Made by a program: the position numbers and the translations under genes
Source: an uncultured Actinomyces sp.
Lineage (GTDB): Bacteria; Actinomycetota; Actinomycetes; Actinomycetales; Actinomycetaceae
Reading direction: 5' to 3'
DNA: 64,000 nt
Assembly (NCBI GenBank): GCA_900541895.1
Contig: UWSI01000001.1
Coordinates: 1 to 64,000, forward strand
Shown here: positions 9,967 to 18,841 of the stretch, one piece after another
How positions within the stretch are numbered: the stretch's first letter is position 1
Layout of the letters: each line of letters opens with the position of its first letter
The notes under the pieces: model-generated
Database searches by the model: none
The model's input: only the letters and a program-made list of their open reading frames with translations
Told to the model about the DNA's origin: nothing

Positions 9967-10701
9967 ATGACCAGTGACATCTCAACCCTTGCGAATTGGA
10001 TTCGCGCCTCTGCGTCAACGGTATTTTTCGGCGGTGCGGGAGTCTCCACGGAGTCAGGTATTCCCGATTTCCGCGGCGCAAACGGCTTCTACTTCCAAGA
10101 GCGCACAATCCCCCTGGAGCAGGTCCTCAGCATTGATTTCTTCTCGCTCCATCCCGAGGCCTACTGGGAGTGGTTCCGCGAGGTGCACAAGCCGGTCGAA
10201 CCCAACGGTGCCCACCGGGCACTTGCTTCGCTGGAGTCCTCCGGGCTTCTCGAATGCGTCATTACCCAAAACATTGACGGCCTTCACCAGCGGGCGGGTT
10301 CACGTACAGTCTGGGAGCTTCACGGAAATTGGGAGCACATTCTGTGCACCGCTTGCGGGTCCGGCTATCCCCTTTCCTCTATTCCCGAGGCCTTTGAAGA
10401 GTTAATCCCAACCTGCCCGCGCTGCCACGGACAGCTCCGTCCCGATATCGTCATGTATGGAGAGGCACTGGATGAGGAAGTCATCAGCGGAGCCGTTCAG
10501 GCGATTGCGCACGCCGATCTCTTGATCGTGGCTGGAACATCTCTGGTCGTCTATCCCGCTGCGGGACTGCTCAACTATTTCTCGGGTTCACACCTGGTCT
10601 TGATGAACGCAACGCCAACGAACGCCGATGCTGACGCCGACCTCATCATCCGCGACCCCATTGCTCAGTCTTTTGAAAGCGTCATGAAGGAACTGAATTA
10701 G
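9967..10701 (+). CDS. NAD-dependent protein deacylase, sirtuin family
   Basis: The 244-residue cytosolic protein carries the sirtuin NAD-binding motif GAGVSTESGIPDFRG near residue 21, the TQNIDGLH motif near 101, the catalytic His in ELHGNWE and a zinc site formed by two Cys pairs (CTAC and CPRC). It removes acyl groups from lysines using NAD. Acetyl phosphate made by Pta/AckA is a known cause of protein acetylation, so the location beside ackA is suggestive, but a functional link is only inference. An AAGGAG box lies six bases before the ATG. The next gene makes NAD. Confidence 0.93.
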   Translation: MTSDISTLANWIRASASTVFFGGAGVSTESGIPDFRGANGFYFQERTIPLEQVLSIDFFSLHPEAYWEWFREVHKPVEPNGAHRALASLESSGLLECVITQNIDGLHQRAGSRTVWELHGNWEHILCTACGSGYPLSSIPEAFEELIPTCPRCHGQLRPDIVMYGEALDEEVISGAVQAIAHADLLIVAGTSLVVYPAAGLLNYFSGSHLVLMNATPTNADADADLIIRDPIAQSFESVMKELN

Positions 10702-10784
10702 ACACGCCAGCTCAGGTACGGCCTCGGGAAGGCGCAAGGCGCCCAAGTAGGCGACAATAGCCCTAGCAACTCAGGAGGAAAGCC

Positions 10785-12866
10785 ATGAACTTCCATTCCC
10801 TTTACGACCAGGGCTTCGCACGCGTGGCGGCAGTGACGCTCCCCGTTCATCCCGCACAGCCACTGGCCAATGCTGAAGAAATCATCGCAGCCGCGCAAAG
10901 TTGCGACGAACGCGGTGTATCGATCGCGCTCTTCCCTGAGTTGTGCGTTTCTGGCTACGCCATCGATGACCTGCTCCTTCAAGACGTTCTTCTTGATGAG
11001 GTCGAGCGCGCGCTCACTGCAATCATCACCGCCAGCGTAGATCTTCTCCCCCTGATCGTCGTCGGAGCACCACTGCGCAAGGGAGCAGCCCTCTACAATT
11101 GCGCAATTGCAATCCACCGAGGCCGCGCACTTGCAGTCATCCCGAAGTCCTATCTTCCGAACTACCGCGAGTTCTACGAAAAGCGCCATTTCGTCACTCC
11201 ACCGAGCTTTGACAACGATCTTCTTCAGGCTCCGTGGGCACCAACAGAGCCCTACACGGGTGACGCTCCCCTATTGCCTTTCGGCTCCGTGACGATCGAT
11301 GTCACCGACATTCCGGGACTGTGCGTGGGGATTGAGGTCTGCGAAGACATGTGGGTTCCCGTCACCCCCGCTTCGCTCCTTGCGCTCTCAGGCGCAACCG
11401 TGCTGCTCAACCTAAGTGCCTCCCCCATTACCGTCGGACGAGGCGATGAACGCAAGCTCCTGGCACAGTCAACTTCCGCGCGCTGTGCTTGCGCCTACGT
11501 CTACACTGCCGCTGGTCCGGGTGAGTCAACGACCGACCTCGCTTGGGATGGGCAGACCCTGATCTACGAGGCCGGTCAGCTTCTTGCTGCGGGGCAGCGT
11601 TTCGCCTCGGGAACCCAGATCACGATTGCGGACGTGGATGTCGAACATCTGCGCACCGAGCGCACGCGACAGAACTCTTTCACCGACAACGCTCAAAAGA
11701 TGCTCGACGGACTCTCGATTCCACGCCCGTACAGCATTGCCATTGAGATGAACCCGCCGCGAACAGATCTGGGGTTGGAACGCGAAGTCGATCGCTTCCC
11801 CTTCGTCCCCGATGATCCAAGCCAGCTGGAACAGGACTGCTACGAGGCCTACAACATTCAGGTTGCGGGACTCGCGAAGCGCCTGAGCGCAATTGGTCAG
11901 CCCAAGGTTGTCATTGGCGTCTCAGGTGGCTTGGATTCGACGCACGCACTGATCGTCGCGGCTCGCGCAATGGACCTCTTGGGTCGCCCGCGCACAGATA
12001 TCCTGGGCTACACGCTTCCCGGCTTTGCAACTTCTGCGCGCACGAAGACCAATGCGATCGCGCTGTGCGAAAGCTTGGGAGTGTCCTTCAAGGAAATCGA
12101 TATCACCCCTGCCGCTCGGCAGATGCTGGCCGATATCGATCACCCCTACGCCGATGGCCACGACGACTACGACGTCACTTTTGAGAACGTTCAGGCAGGG
12201 CTGCGCACGGACTATCTTTTCCGCCTCGCAAATCACCTGGGCGGTATCGTCTTGGGTACTGGCGATTTATCAGAGCTTGCACTGGGTTGGTGCACCTATG
12301 GTGTGGGCGACCAGATGAGCCACTACGCCGTCAATACCGGCGTCCCCAAGACGATGATCCAGCACTTGATTCGCTGGGTGGTGTCTTCCGGCCAGTTCTC
12401 TCCCGAAGTTGGCGAGATCTTGCTATCAATTCTGGGAACCGAAATTTCTCCGGAGTTGGTTCCCGCAAAGCCCGGGCAGAAGATGCAATCCACTCAGGAC
12501 AAAATCGGCCCCTACAACCTTCAAGACTTCAACCTCTACTACGTGCTGCGCCGTGGAGCTCGTCCGTCGAAGATCGCATTCTTGGCAGAGCACGCATGGT
12601 CGAACGCTTCTCAGGGGGACTGGCCAGCTGGCTATCCCGAAGAGGACAAGGTTTCGTATTCCTTGGACGAGATCGTGAAGTGGGAGCGCCTGTTTATCCG
12701 TCGTTATTTCACTCAGCAGTTCAAGCGCAGCGCGCTCCCCAACGGCCCCAAGGTTATGGCTGGCGGGTCGCTTTCCCCGCGAGGAGACTGGCGTATGCCC
12801 TCGGATGTCTCCGCCGAGGCTTGGCTGCGTGAGTTGGACAGCGCCGTCAGCGGCCTCGTCGCCTAA
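10785..12866 (+). CDS. nadE: glutamine-dependent NAD+ synthetase
   Basis: The 693-residue enzyme amidates nicotinic acid adenine dinucleotide to NAD using glutamine. The N-terminal glutaminase (nitrilase fold) has the Glu in LFPELCVSGY, the Lys in PKSYLPNYREFYEKR and the nucleophilic Cys in GIEVCEDMWVP. The C-terminal synthetase has the PP-loop VIGVSGGLDSTHALIV near residue 380. This is the long, two-domain form common in actinobacteria. The start has an ideal CAGGAGG box. A sirtuin gene that consumes NAD is 83 bases upstream. Confidence 0.96.
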   Translation: MNFHSLYDQGFARVAAVTLPVHPAQPLANAEEIIAAAQSCDERGVSIALFPELCVSGYAIDDLLLQDVLLDEVERALTAIITASVDLLPLIVVGAPLRKGAALYNCAIAIHRGRALAVIPKSYLPNYREFYEKRHFVTPPSFDNDLLQAPWAPTEPYTGDAPLLPFGSVTIDVTDIPGLCVGIEVCEDMWVPVTPASLLALSGATVLLNLSASPITVGRGDERKLLAQSTSARCACAYVYTAAGPGESTTDLAWDGQTLIYEAGQLLAAGQRFASGTQITIADVDVEHLRTERTRQNSFTDNAQKMLDGLSIPRPYSIAIEMNPPRTDLGLEREVDRFPFVPDDPSQLEQDCYEAYNIQVAGLAKRLSAIGQPKVVIGVSGGLDSTHALIVAARAMDLLGRPRTDILGYTLPGFATSARTKTNAIALCESLGVSFKEIDITPAARQMLADIDHPYADGHDDYDVTFENVQAGLRTDYLFRLANHLGGIVLGTGDLSELALGWCTYGVGDQMSHYAVNTGVPKTMIQHLIRWVVSSGQFSPEVGEILLSILGTEISPELVPAKPGQKMQSTQDKIGPYNLQDFNLYYVLRRGARPSKIAFLAEHAWSNASQGDWPAGYPEEDKVSYSLDEIVKWERLFIRRYFTQQFKRSALPNGPKVMAGGSLSPRGDWRMPSDVSAEAWLRELDSAVSGLVA

Positions 12867-12881
12867 ATCTCTCATGCGAAA

Positions 12882-12910
12882 GGGGCTGGGTTACTCACAA
12901 ACCCAGCCCC
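12882..12910. terminator. terminator between nadE and cupin gene
   Basis: An 11-bp perfect stem GGGGCTGGGTT (12882-12892) and AACCCAGCCCC (12900-12910) with a 7-nt loop lies between two converging genes and can serve both. Confidence 0.85.
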
Positions 12911-12928
12911 GATCAGCATTTTCTCACT

Positions 12929-13303
12929 TTACTTCTTTGGTGATCGCTCGCGCGAGTCGAGCATGAAAAGAGCCAACTTCGAGGGCTCCAATGCGCGCAC
13001 TGCGTGAGGCAGCCGCGTTCCGAAGTGGATAACATCGCCCGGAGGCAGAATCACTGTGCGGCCATCAGCAACGATTTCCAGAGCACCCTCGAGGGTCTGA
13101 AGAATCACGGGCATTGCCGCGGTGTGCTCACTGAGAATCTCGTCCTTATCGAAAGAGAAGAGCACCAGACGCATTCCTTCACAGTGCATGACGGTGCGCG
13201 AAACCGTGGCCTGTTCGTTGATCTGGATCATCGAGGCGATGTCTTGAACATCAGTCATGATCGGCACGGGAACCTCGAGATTTGTGTCGTCACTGAGCGT
13301 CAT
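12929..13303 (-). CDS. cupin-domain protein
   Basis: The 124-residue protein is a single small cupin barrel: the two motifs are recognisable around HTAAMPVILQTLEGALEIVADG and PPGDVIHFGTRLPHAVRAL, with His residues suitable for a metal. No enzymatic activity can be assigned; such proteins are often metal-binding sensors or isomerases. It overlaps the end of the upstream methyltransferase gene by 14 bases and has a GGAGA box, so it is the last gene of the efeU-efeO-efeB-methyltransferase-cupin run. That context suggests an iron-related role, by inference only. Confidence 0.8.
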   Translation of the reverse strand: MTLSDDTNLEVPVPIMTDVQDIASMIQINEQATVSRTVMHCEGMRLVLFSFDKDEILSEHTAAMPVILQTLEGALEIVADGRTVILPPGDVIHFGTRLPHAVRALEPSKLALFMLDSRERSPKK

Positions 13304-14141
13304 GGTCTTCTCCTTTCAGTGGCTTATGAGCCACAATTGCCACTCCGCACATCCACTGTTGATATGCGCGGAAAGTCTTCCTCATTCCTAGCACACGGGC
13401 ACGTAGCTCTCGATCTGAAAGAACATTTCGAATGATTCGCAGAGTTTGAAGAAAACCCTCATCGCGAATATTCCGCGAGAAATCGAGGAGGGCCATAGGC
13501 GCGGTGTGAACGCTATCAACGACCAATCCGCAGTCTTCCAAAAGCTGCGACCACTGCGCGCACGTGAGGGGACGAGCATTCACGTGAATTGCACGCGCCA
13601 AGTCCTTGCGAATCTGCGTATGCAATTCCTCGTCGATGGTATCGGGTTGAACGGCAAGCTCATGGATCGCATAGCGTCCTCCCGGTGCCAGCAGCCGCAC
13701 GGCCTCGGAAATGATGGCTTTCTTGGACTTCTCTCCCTGCATGGTGAGCATAGCCTCGCCCACGACTACGTCGGCGCTTCCCGCGTCCAATCCGGTCGCC
13801 GCAGCGTCAGCGTTCACAACCGTCCCACGCGCGCCAACCAACTCTCTTACGTGTTTGGCAGCAACCGGGTCTTTGTCGACCCCAGTGTACGAGGCCGGGC
13901 GTGCAGCAAGGATTTCCGATGCGGTTCGCCCCAACCCGGGAGCGTATTCGACCACCCGGGAGCCCGTGAGCTTCGCCTCGGAAAGCATCTGAAGAGTCAG
14001 TTCCAAGCCGCCGGGACGTAGAACTTTCTTTCCGACTCTTGCGAGAACCCAGTGCCCTGGTGCGGTAGATGCAGGACGCTGCGAAATCGGAAGGGTCTCG
14101 CTTGCGTTTGCGTGTTCGTCCGTCTGATTCGAGTCACTCAT
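13290..14141 (-). CDS. class I SAM-dependent methyltransferase
   Basis: The 283-residue product has a Rossmann methyltransferase core: motif I reads VVEYAPGLGRTASEIL, followed by the acidic YTGVDKDP and ADVVVGEAML, and LLAPGGRYAIHEL further on. The substrate is not evident. The start at 14141 is preferred because AAGGGG lies six bases upstream and the polar N-terminus MSDSNQTDEH fits; the open frame extends further upstream into efeB. It lies ten bases after efeB and overlaps the cupin gene, so it appears to belong to the iron-uptake operon. Confidence 0.82.
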   Translation of the reverse strand: MSDSNQTDEHANASETLPISQRPASTAPGHWVLARVGKKVLRPGGLELTLQMLSEAKLTGSRVVEYAPGLGRTASEILAARPASYTGVDKDPVAAKHVRELVGARGTVVNADAAATGLDAGSADVVVGEAMLTMQGEKSKKAIISEAVRLLAPGGRYAIHELAVQPDTIDEELHTQIRKDLARAIHVNARPLTCAQWSQLLEDCGLVVDSVHTAPMALLDFSRNIRDEGFLQTLRIIRNVLSDRELRARVLGMRKTFRAYQQWMCGVAIVAHKPLKGEDHDAQ

Positions 14142-14151
14142 CACATACCCC

Positions 14152-15495
14152 TTACTCAAAAAGCTTCTGGCCGACATAGGTGTCCTTCTCACGCACGCCG
14201 GGGAACATGAGGTAGACACCCGATGCTAGGTGCTGAAGGTATTCAGTCAGCTGATCGCTCTTCATCTTGGAAAGGACGGGGATGAAGCCTTCAGCCGGGT
14301 TACGAACGTAGGCGATGAAGAACAAGCCCGCATCCAAGCGTCCCAGGTAGTCCACACCTTCAAGGTAGTTGTATCCACGGCGTAGCATTCGCCGTCCCGA
14401 ATTGTTATTCGGGTTCATCATGGCGACATGCGAATCAGGAGCGATTGCCAGACCTGAAGATCCAACGGTGGGGTTACCCTGCTCTCCTTCCTTGGTGAAA
14501 TCTGGGTAGGTGAATTCTTCTCCACCCGACAGCGGTGCACCGTGGATCTTGTCACGGCCAATGATCTGTTCTTGTTCAGCCAGGACCAGTTCGTCCCAGA
14601 CTTCCATCATCATCTTGATCTTGCGCATGCACATATAGGACCCGCCAGCAGCCCACGAGCCCTGATCATCACCGGCTTGGATCCACAAGTGCTTATCCAA
14701 TTCGGCTTGAGAGTCTTCGGCTTTGATGTTGGATGTCCCATCCTTGAAACCAAAAAGATTACGAGGCGTTTCCTGAGACTTTGAGGTCGATGAGGTTCGT
14801 CCGTACCCCAGTTGGGTCCAACGCATGGTGGCGCGACCAAATGCGATGCGCGTGAGGTTGTGAAGGGCATGAAGATTGACCATGGGGTCTTCGGAACAGG
14901 CTTGGATGATGAGGTCTCCACCGCCGCGCTTGGGGTCGAGTTTTTCTGCTGCCATGGGCGGAATACCGTCGCGTAGGGCAATGGGAAGTTTGTCGCCGAG
15001 ACCGAAGCGATCTCGACCTTCATTGTCAATGAACAGGGTTTTTCCTACACCGAAAGTGATGGTCAGACCTGCGGGGCCAAGCCCCATCGATTCACCGGTA
15101 TCAGCCGGCGCCTTCGTCAATGAAGTTGTGTAGTCCTTGACGAGTTCGCCATGAGTCATTCGTTCAGCGGCCAAGGTCCAGTCTTGGAGAAGTTCAATGA
15201 GCGTGTCACGGTTGGTGGTCGTCAAGTCGAATGCGGCTGTGTGCATCTGCTGCTGAGCTGGGGTAATGATTCCCTGCTGGTGTTCACCACGGAACTCGTA
15301 GGTCTTCTTCATAACATCGGAATCGATGCCATCACCCATGTGGCGACCGAGAGCGAATCCGCCGGTGCCGCCTAGCCCAAGGGTAAGTGCGCCGAGGCCG
15401 GCTAATCCTAAAAATTGGCGACGCGAGAGTCCTTCTTTGGTACCCTCGTGGTCGGCATTGCCATTGTTTTCAGCTGCTTCGTGGTGCTGAGTCAT
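14152..15495 (-). CDS. efeB: deferrochelatase/peroxidase EfeB, Tat-exported DyP-type peroxidase
   Basis: The protein of 447 residues begins with a twin-arginine signal: SRRQFLGLAGLGALTLGLGG follows a polar N-terminus. The mature part is a DyP-type heme peroxidase with the family GxxDG motif as GFKDGTSNI and conserved Arg near GRRMLRRGYNY. In the EfeUOB system it is the extracytoplasmic heme-dependent component acting on iron. The ATG at 15495 has AAGGA seven bases upstream; the frame is open further but the extra residues do not look like signal. The Tat translocase genes that would export it lie on the other side of efeU. Confidence 0.95.
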   Translation of the reverse strand: MTQHHEAAENNGNADHEGTKEGLSRRQFLGLAGLGALTLGLGGTGGFALGRHMGDGIDSDVMKKTYEFRGEHQQGIITPAQQQMHTAAFDLTTTNRDTLIELLQDWTLAAERMTHGELVKDYTTSLTKAPADTGESMGLGPAGLTITFGVGKTLFIDNEGRDRFGLGDKLPIALRDGIPPMAAEKLDPKRGGGDLIIQACSEDPMVNLHALHNLTRIAFGRATMRWTQLGYGRTSSTSKSQETPRNLFGFKDGTSNIKAEDSQAELDKHLWIQAGDDQGSWAAGGSYMCMRKIKMMMEVWDELVLAEQEQIIGRDKIHGAPLSGGEEFTYPDFTKEGEQGNPTVGSSGLAIAPDSHVAMMNPNNNSGRRMLRRGYNYLEGVDYLGRLDAGLFFIAYVRNPAEGFIPVLSKMKSDQLTEYLQHLASGVYLMFPGVREKDTYVGQKLFE

Positions 15496-15535
15496 GACTG
15501 GGTCCTTAAATGACAGATGGATTTTAATGATGCGG

Positions 15536-15570
15536 TTGGGCGTGGCCCCCTTAAGGTGCGCCACGCCCAA
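15536..15570. terminator. intercistronic hairpin between efeO and efeB
   Basis: Perfect 11-bp arms TTGGGCGTGGC (15536-15546) and GCCACGCCCAA (15560-15570) lie between the efeO stop and efeB start. No T run follows on the minus strand, so it is better read as an attenuator or mRNA 3'-end stabiliser that would make efeO more abundant than efeB. Confidence 0.65.
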
Positions 15571-15588
15571 CTCGCTGTGTTCGAATAA

Positions 15589-16788
15589 TTACTGAACGAT
15601 TGCTGCGGTCAGCTGAGCCAAGTGAAGGCGCAGGGCGTTGACTTTGTCGGCAAGAGCCTTGCGGCCGGCTTCGTCAATGCTGTCGTAAGAAACGTATCCG
15701 TCACCATCCTTGTGCTTATCCAGCTCGTGTTGAAGCTCGGTGAAGGCATCAGAGATCTGTCCTGTCAGCTTGGCATCCTTGGCCTTCGCAAGATCTTCAA
15801 CCTCGCCGTAAGCGACCTTCGAGCCCTCGACGTTTGCGGCGAAGTCATACAGATCAGTGTGAGAGAAGGCTTCTTCTTCACCGGTGATCTTCGTGGTGGC
15901 AACCTCTTCAAGCAGCGAGATCGCACCGTTGGAAATATCTGACAGAGAGATCTTGAAGTTGTCGGAGTAGACCAGATCGTAGAGCTTTTGAGTGTCTTCG
16001 ACCAGCTTGTCAGCCATCTTCGAACGCTGATCCTCATTCAGGCCCTGGTAGCCATTGGGACGCCACAGATCCTTTTCAATGGCGTGCCAGCCGGTCCATT
16101 CACCGTCAGCGCCTCCTTCCTGCCAGTCAGCTTCGCGCTGGTCAAGAGCGGGGTCGATATCGCCGAAGGCCTCGGCAGTGGGCTCAATGCGCTCGTAGTG
16201 CATGCGCGTGGGAGCGTACGCCTTGCGAGCCGAATCGAAATCACCCTTTTTGTACAGCTCAGCGAAAGACTTGGTTTGCTCCAGGAGCTGACCGGACTGA
16301 TCACGGAGGTATGCGGTGTAGTTGGTGACGGCAGCGTCGATCTGTGCCTGCTCGTTAGAACTGACCTCGACGGGCTTTCCGGAGTCGGTCACGGTGAACT
16401 CAGTGGCGCCAACCAGCGCGCCAACCATGTTCTTCTTGCAGGCAGTGAAGTACTTTCCGGGCTGCAGAGTGACTGTGTAGTCAACCGAAGTTCCGGGACC
16501 CAAGTTTTCGCGTTCACCGACAATGCGGAGCTTGTCTTCGGCAAGGATTTCGAACTCATTGCGAACCGTTCCATTGTTCGTCAGTTTGAAGTTCACGACA
16601 CCGGAAGGCACGCTTGCGGCAGAGACCTTGCAGGTATCATCTGTGATGGTCACGGTCAGGGGTGCATCGCTTGCACCCGCGCTTCCCGAGGCCGAGGTGC
16701 TCGAGGGGTTATTAGCGACGCAGGCGCTCAGACCCAGTGCAGAAACAGCCGCAACTCCAATGACGAGGCGTGTGCGGAAGGTTTTCAT
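15589..16788 (-). CDS. efeO: iron uptake lipoprotein EfeO (cupredoxin + M75 domain)
   Basis: The 399-residue protein starts with a lipoprotein signal ending in a LSAC lipobox near residue 22, so it is probably membrane-anchored outside the cell. An N-terminal cupredoxin-like domain (to about residue 135, with FTACKKNMVGALVGATEFTV) is followed by an M75 imelysin-type domain containing the HxxE metal motif in GWHAIEKDLW. EfeO binds iron and hands it to the EfeU permease. The start overlaps the efeU stop as ATGA, indicating translational coupling. Confidence 0.96.
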   Translation of the reverse strand: MKTFRTRLVIGVAAVSALGLSACVANNPSSTSASGSAGASDAPLTVTITDDTCKVSAASVPSGVVNFKLTNNGTVRNEFEILAEDKLRIVGERENLGPGTSVDYTVTLQPGKYFTACKKNMVGALVGATEFTVTDSGKPVEVSSNEQAQIDAAVTNYTAYLRDQSGQLLEQTKSFAELYKKGDFDSARKAYAPTRMHYERIEPTAEAFGDIDPALDQREADWQEGGADGEWTGWHAIEKDLWRPNGYQGLNEDQRSKMADKLVEDTQKLYDLVYSDNFKISLSDISNGAISLLEEVATTKITGEEEAFSHTDLYDFAANVEGSKVAYGEVEDLAKAKDAKLTGQISDAFTELQHELDKHKDGDGYVSYDSIDEAGRKALADKVNALRLHLAQLTAAIVQ

Positions 16789-17657
16789 TGTTCTCCTTTA
16801 GGGGTGAGGTGTTTGGCGCCGACCATCCCGGAACGTACCAGGAAGAGCGGCAGAATGATGACGATGTAGAGCAGCCAGCCGATGAGCTGGAGGTATGTCG
16901 GGGACGCATTGACGTTGAACATTGCTTCCAGGAGTGTCCACCACCACGAGGAGGTCGTCAGCCACGAGTAGACCGAGCCATCTAGATATGCGGTGATGTC
17001 ATAGATGTGGGTTCCCCATCCCGGAATCACCGAGGCTTCCTGAAGGTCGCCGATACCGTAGGAAACGATTCCTGCCGCAACGAAAATCAGGAGCAGACCG
17101 GTGATATTGAAGAAGATTGAAAGGTTAATTCGGGCTGCACCGGTGTAGATGAGCCAGCCGATAATAACGGCGACCACAAGGCCGGTGACAACGCCAAGAG
17201 CAGGCGCTGCAATTGCATTTTCAGCAGAAGATTTAATTGTTGCCCACACGAAGAGTGCGGTTTCGATTCCTTCTCGCGCCACGGCAATGAAGGCAATCCA
17301 TACAACTCCCCACTCTGAGCCAGATGCAAGTTGTGCTGCTGTATCCTCGCGAAGTTTGCGCGCAAATTGGCGGGAGTTTGAACTCATCCACAAGATCATC
17401 CACGTCACCATGGCAACCGCGACCAACGAGAGCGTTCCACCAAGGATTTCCTGCGCCTGGAACGACAGCGTGTAGGGCCCCCAGGTCATGATCGCGCCAA
17501 GGCTCAAGGGCAGAGCTGCTGCAATGATGACGCCAAACCAAACTTTGGGAAGCAGGTTCCTGCGTCCAACCTTCACCAAGTAGGCCGCTACGACCCCGAC
17601 GATCAGTGCGGCTTCGACGCCCTCTCTCAGGGCAATCAAGAAGTTCGCGAGGAACAT
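16785..17657 (-). CDS. efeU: iron permease EfeU, FTR1 family
   Basis: The 290-residue protein has about seven transmembrane helices and two REGxE motifs, REGVEAALIVG near residue 11 and REGIETALFVW near 129, which are the iron-binding motifs of the Ftr1/EfeU family. It is the membrane channel of the EfeUOB system, importing iron together with EfeO and EfeB. It is the first gene of the operon, and an iron-type palindrome lies 54 bases upstream of the start. Confidence 0.95.
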   Translation of the reverse strand: MFLANFLIALREGVEAALIVGVVAAYLVKVGRRNLLPKVWFGVIIAAALPLSLGAIMTWGPYTLSFQAQEILGGTLSLVAVAMVTWMILWMSSNSRQFARKLREDTAAQLASGSEWGVVWIAFIAVAREGIETALFVWATIKSSAENAIAAPALGVVTGLVVAVIIGWLIYTGAARINLSIFFNITGLLLIFVAAGIVSYGIGDLQEASVIPGWGTHIYDITAYLDGSVYSWLTTSSWWWTLLEAMFNVNASPTYLQLIGWLLYIVIILPLFLVRSGMVGAKHLTPKGEQ

Positions 17658-17711
17658 TCATCTCCCAACCGAATGATTTACGATAACCATTCATAACCTA
17701 ATTGACCGAAC

Positions 17712-17734
17712 TTAGGATAACCTGTGTTATCTAA
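17712..17734. promoter_or_regulatory. putative metal-responsive operator between efeU and tatA
   Basis: A near-palindrome has arms TTAGGATAAC and GTTATCTAA around CTGT. The TTAGG/CTAA ends resemble DtxR/IdeR boxes, which repress iron-uptake genes when iron is sufficient in actinobacteria. The spacing is longer than the 19-bp consensus, so the regulator is not certain. A related stretch, GATAACCATTCATAACCTAA, precedes it at 17681-17700. Confidence 0.55.
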
Positions 17735-17823
17735 GCATGTCCCCTTTCGTTGTCTTTCTCACGCTGGGATCACGAAAGGAGGTGTAGGCTCATCCCAGGA
17801 ATCCCGCCCAAGAAGGAGAAAAC

Positions 17824-18024
17824 ATGCGTCCCATCCACTGGATCATCGTTCTTGTCGTCGTTCTTGTACTCTTCGGCGCCCAAAAGCTTCCCGACTTGGC
17901 GCGATCCATTGGCAAGAGCGCAAAAATCCTCAAAGAAGAAATGAACGACCTGTCTCAAGACCCCTCATCCGTCAGCGATCAGACGTCTACCTCTCAGCCG
18001 GAAAACACGGATTCGTCGAAGTAA
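17824..18024 (+). CDS. tatA: Sec-independent protein translocase TatA
   Basis: The 66-residue protein has one N-terminal membrane helix followed by the hinge FGAQKLPDLARSIGKSAKIL and a polar, Ser/Gln-rich tail, the standard TatA layout. It forms the pore of the twin-arginine translocase. AAGGAG lies six bases before the ATG. It is followed by tatC after 37 bases and is divergent from the efe operon, whose EfeB is a Tat substrate. Confidence 0.95.
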   Translation: MRPIHWIIVLVVVLVLFGAQKLPDLARSIGKSAKILKEEMNDLSQDPSSVSDQTSTSQPENTDSSK

Positions 18025-18061
18025 TTTCCCGCTAAACGCACCATCATTTCACTGCGAACCA

Positions 18062-18841
18062 ATGACCCGGGCTGATTCTGACGCATATATGTCATTGACG
18101 CGCCACCTCCTCGAGCTGCGCGCGCGCCTTCTGCTCAGTCTTGCAGGCATCCTCGTCGGAGCAAGCGGCGCGTGGTTCCTCTACACTCCGGCAACCAGGT
18201 GGCTCACGCGTCCCCTCGCCTCAGCCGGGGCCTCGGGAATCAACTTCCGCACGATCATCGGCCCCTTTTCGACCCACATCACTTTCGCACTCTGGGCGGG
18301 CTTCGTCCTGACGACTCCGTGGTGGCTGACCCAACTCTGGCTCTTCATCGCCCCCGCTCTCACGCGCACGGAAAAACGACGCACCGCACTGATCGCCATC
18401 CCTAGCGCAATTCTTTTCCTTGCGGGAGTCGCCTCGGCACTGTGGTTCCTCCCCCACGCGGTCAGTCTCTTACTCTCCGAGCTTCCCCAAGGCACCTCTG
18501 CGCTTCTGGATTTCGATTCCTATATCAGCTTCGTCGTGATTCTGACCTTGGTGATCGGTGCTTCTTTCCTTTTTCCCATGATCATTATTGGGATTCACGC
18601 CTTGGGACTTGCCTCAACTGGGCAGATCCTTCGGCATTGGCGCTGGGCTGTTGTGGGAGCAACCGTATTCGCTGCGATTACAAATCCGCTTCCCGACCTA
18701 TGGTCGATGATTCTTCAGATGTGCGCGCTTCTGGCTCTGTATTTTGGGGCGATTGGGGTGTGTTGGCTGCGCGATCTTCTTGCACGGCGCCGTCGGCGTA
18801 AGCGCGAAGCTGCGCCATCGCTTGATCCGACTGCTGTCTGA
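18062..18841 (+). CDS. tatC: Sec-independent protein translocase TatC
   Basis: The 259-residue protein has six predicted transmembrane helices. It begins with the family-typical SLTRHLLELRARLL, where the conserved Glu sits in the receptor for twin-arginine signals, and includes TTPWWLTQLWLFIAPALTRTEKR after helix 2. It binds Tat signal peptides. The last helix and the basic tail are encoded by DNA that also encodes the acidic, low-complexity tail of the converging tatB-like gene, a 164-base overlap. Confidence 0.95.
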   Translation: MTRADSDAYMSLTRHLLELRARLLLSLAGILVGASGAWFLYTPATRWLTRPLASAGASGINFRTIIGPFSTHITFALWAGFVLTTPWWLTQLWLFIAPALTRTEKRRTALIAIPSAILFLAGVASALWFLPHAVSLLLSELPQGTSALLDFDSYISFVVILTLVIGASFLFPMIIIGIHALGLASTGQILRHWRWAVVGATVFAAITNPLPDLWSMILQMCALLALYFGAIGVCWLRDLLARRRRRKREAAPSLDPTAV

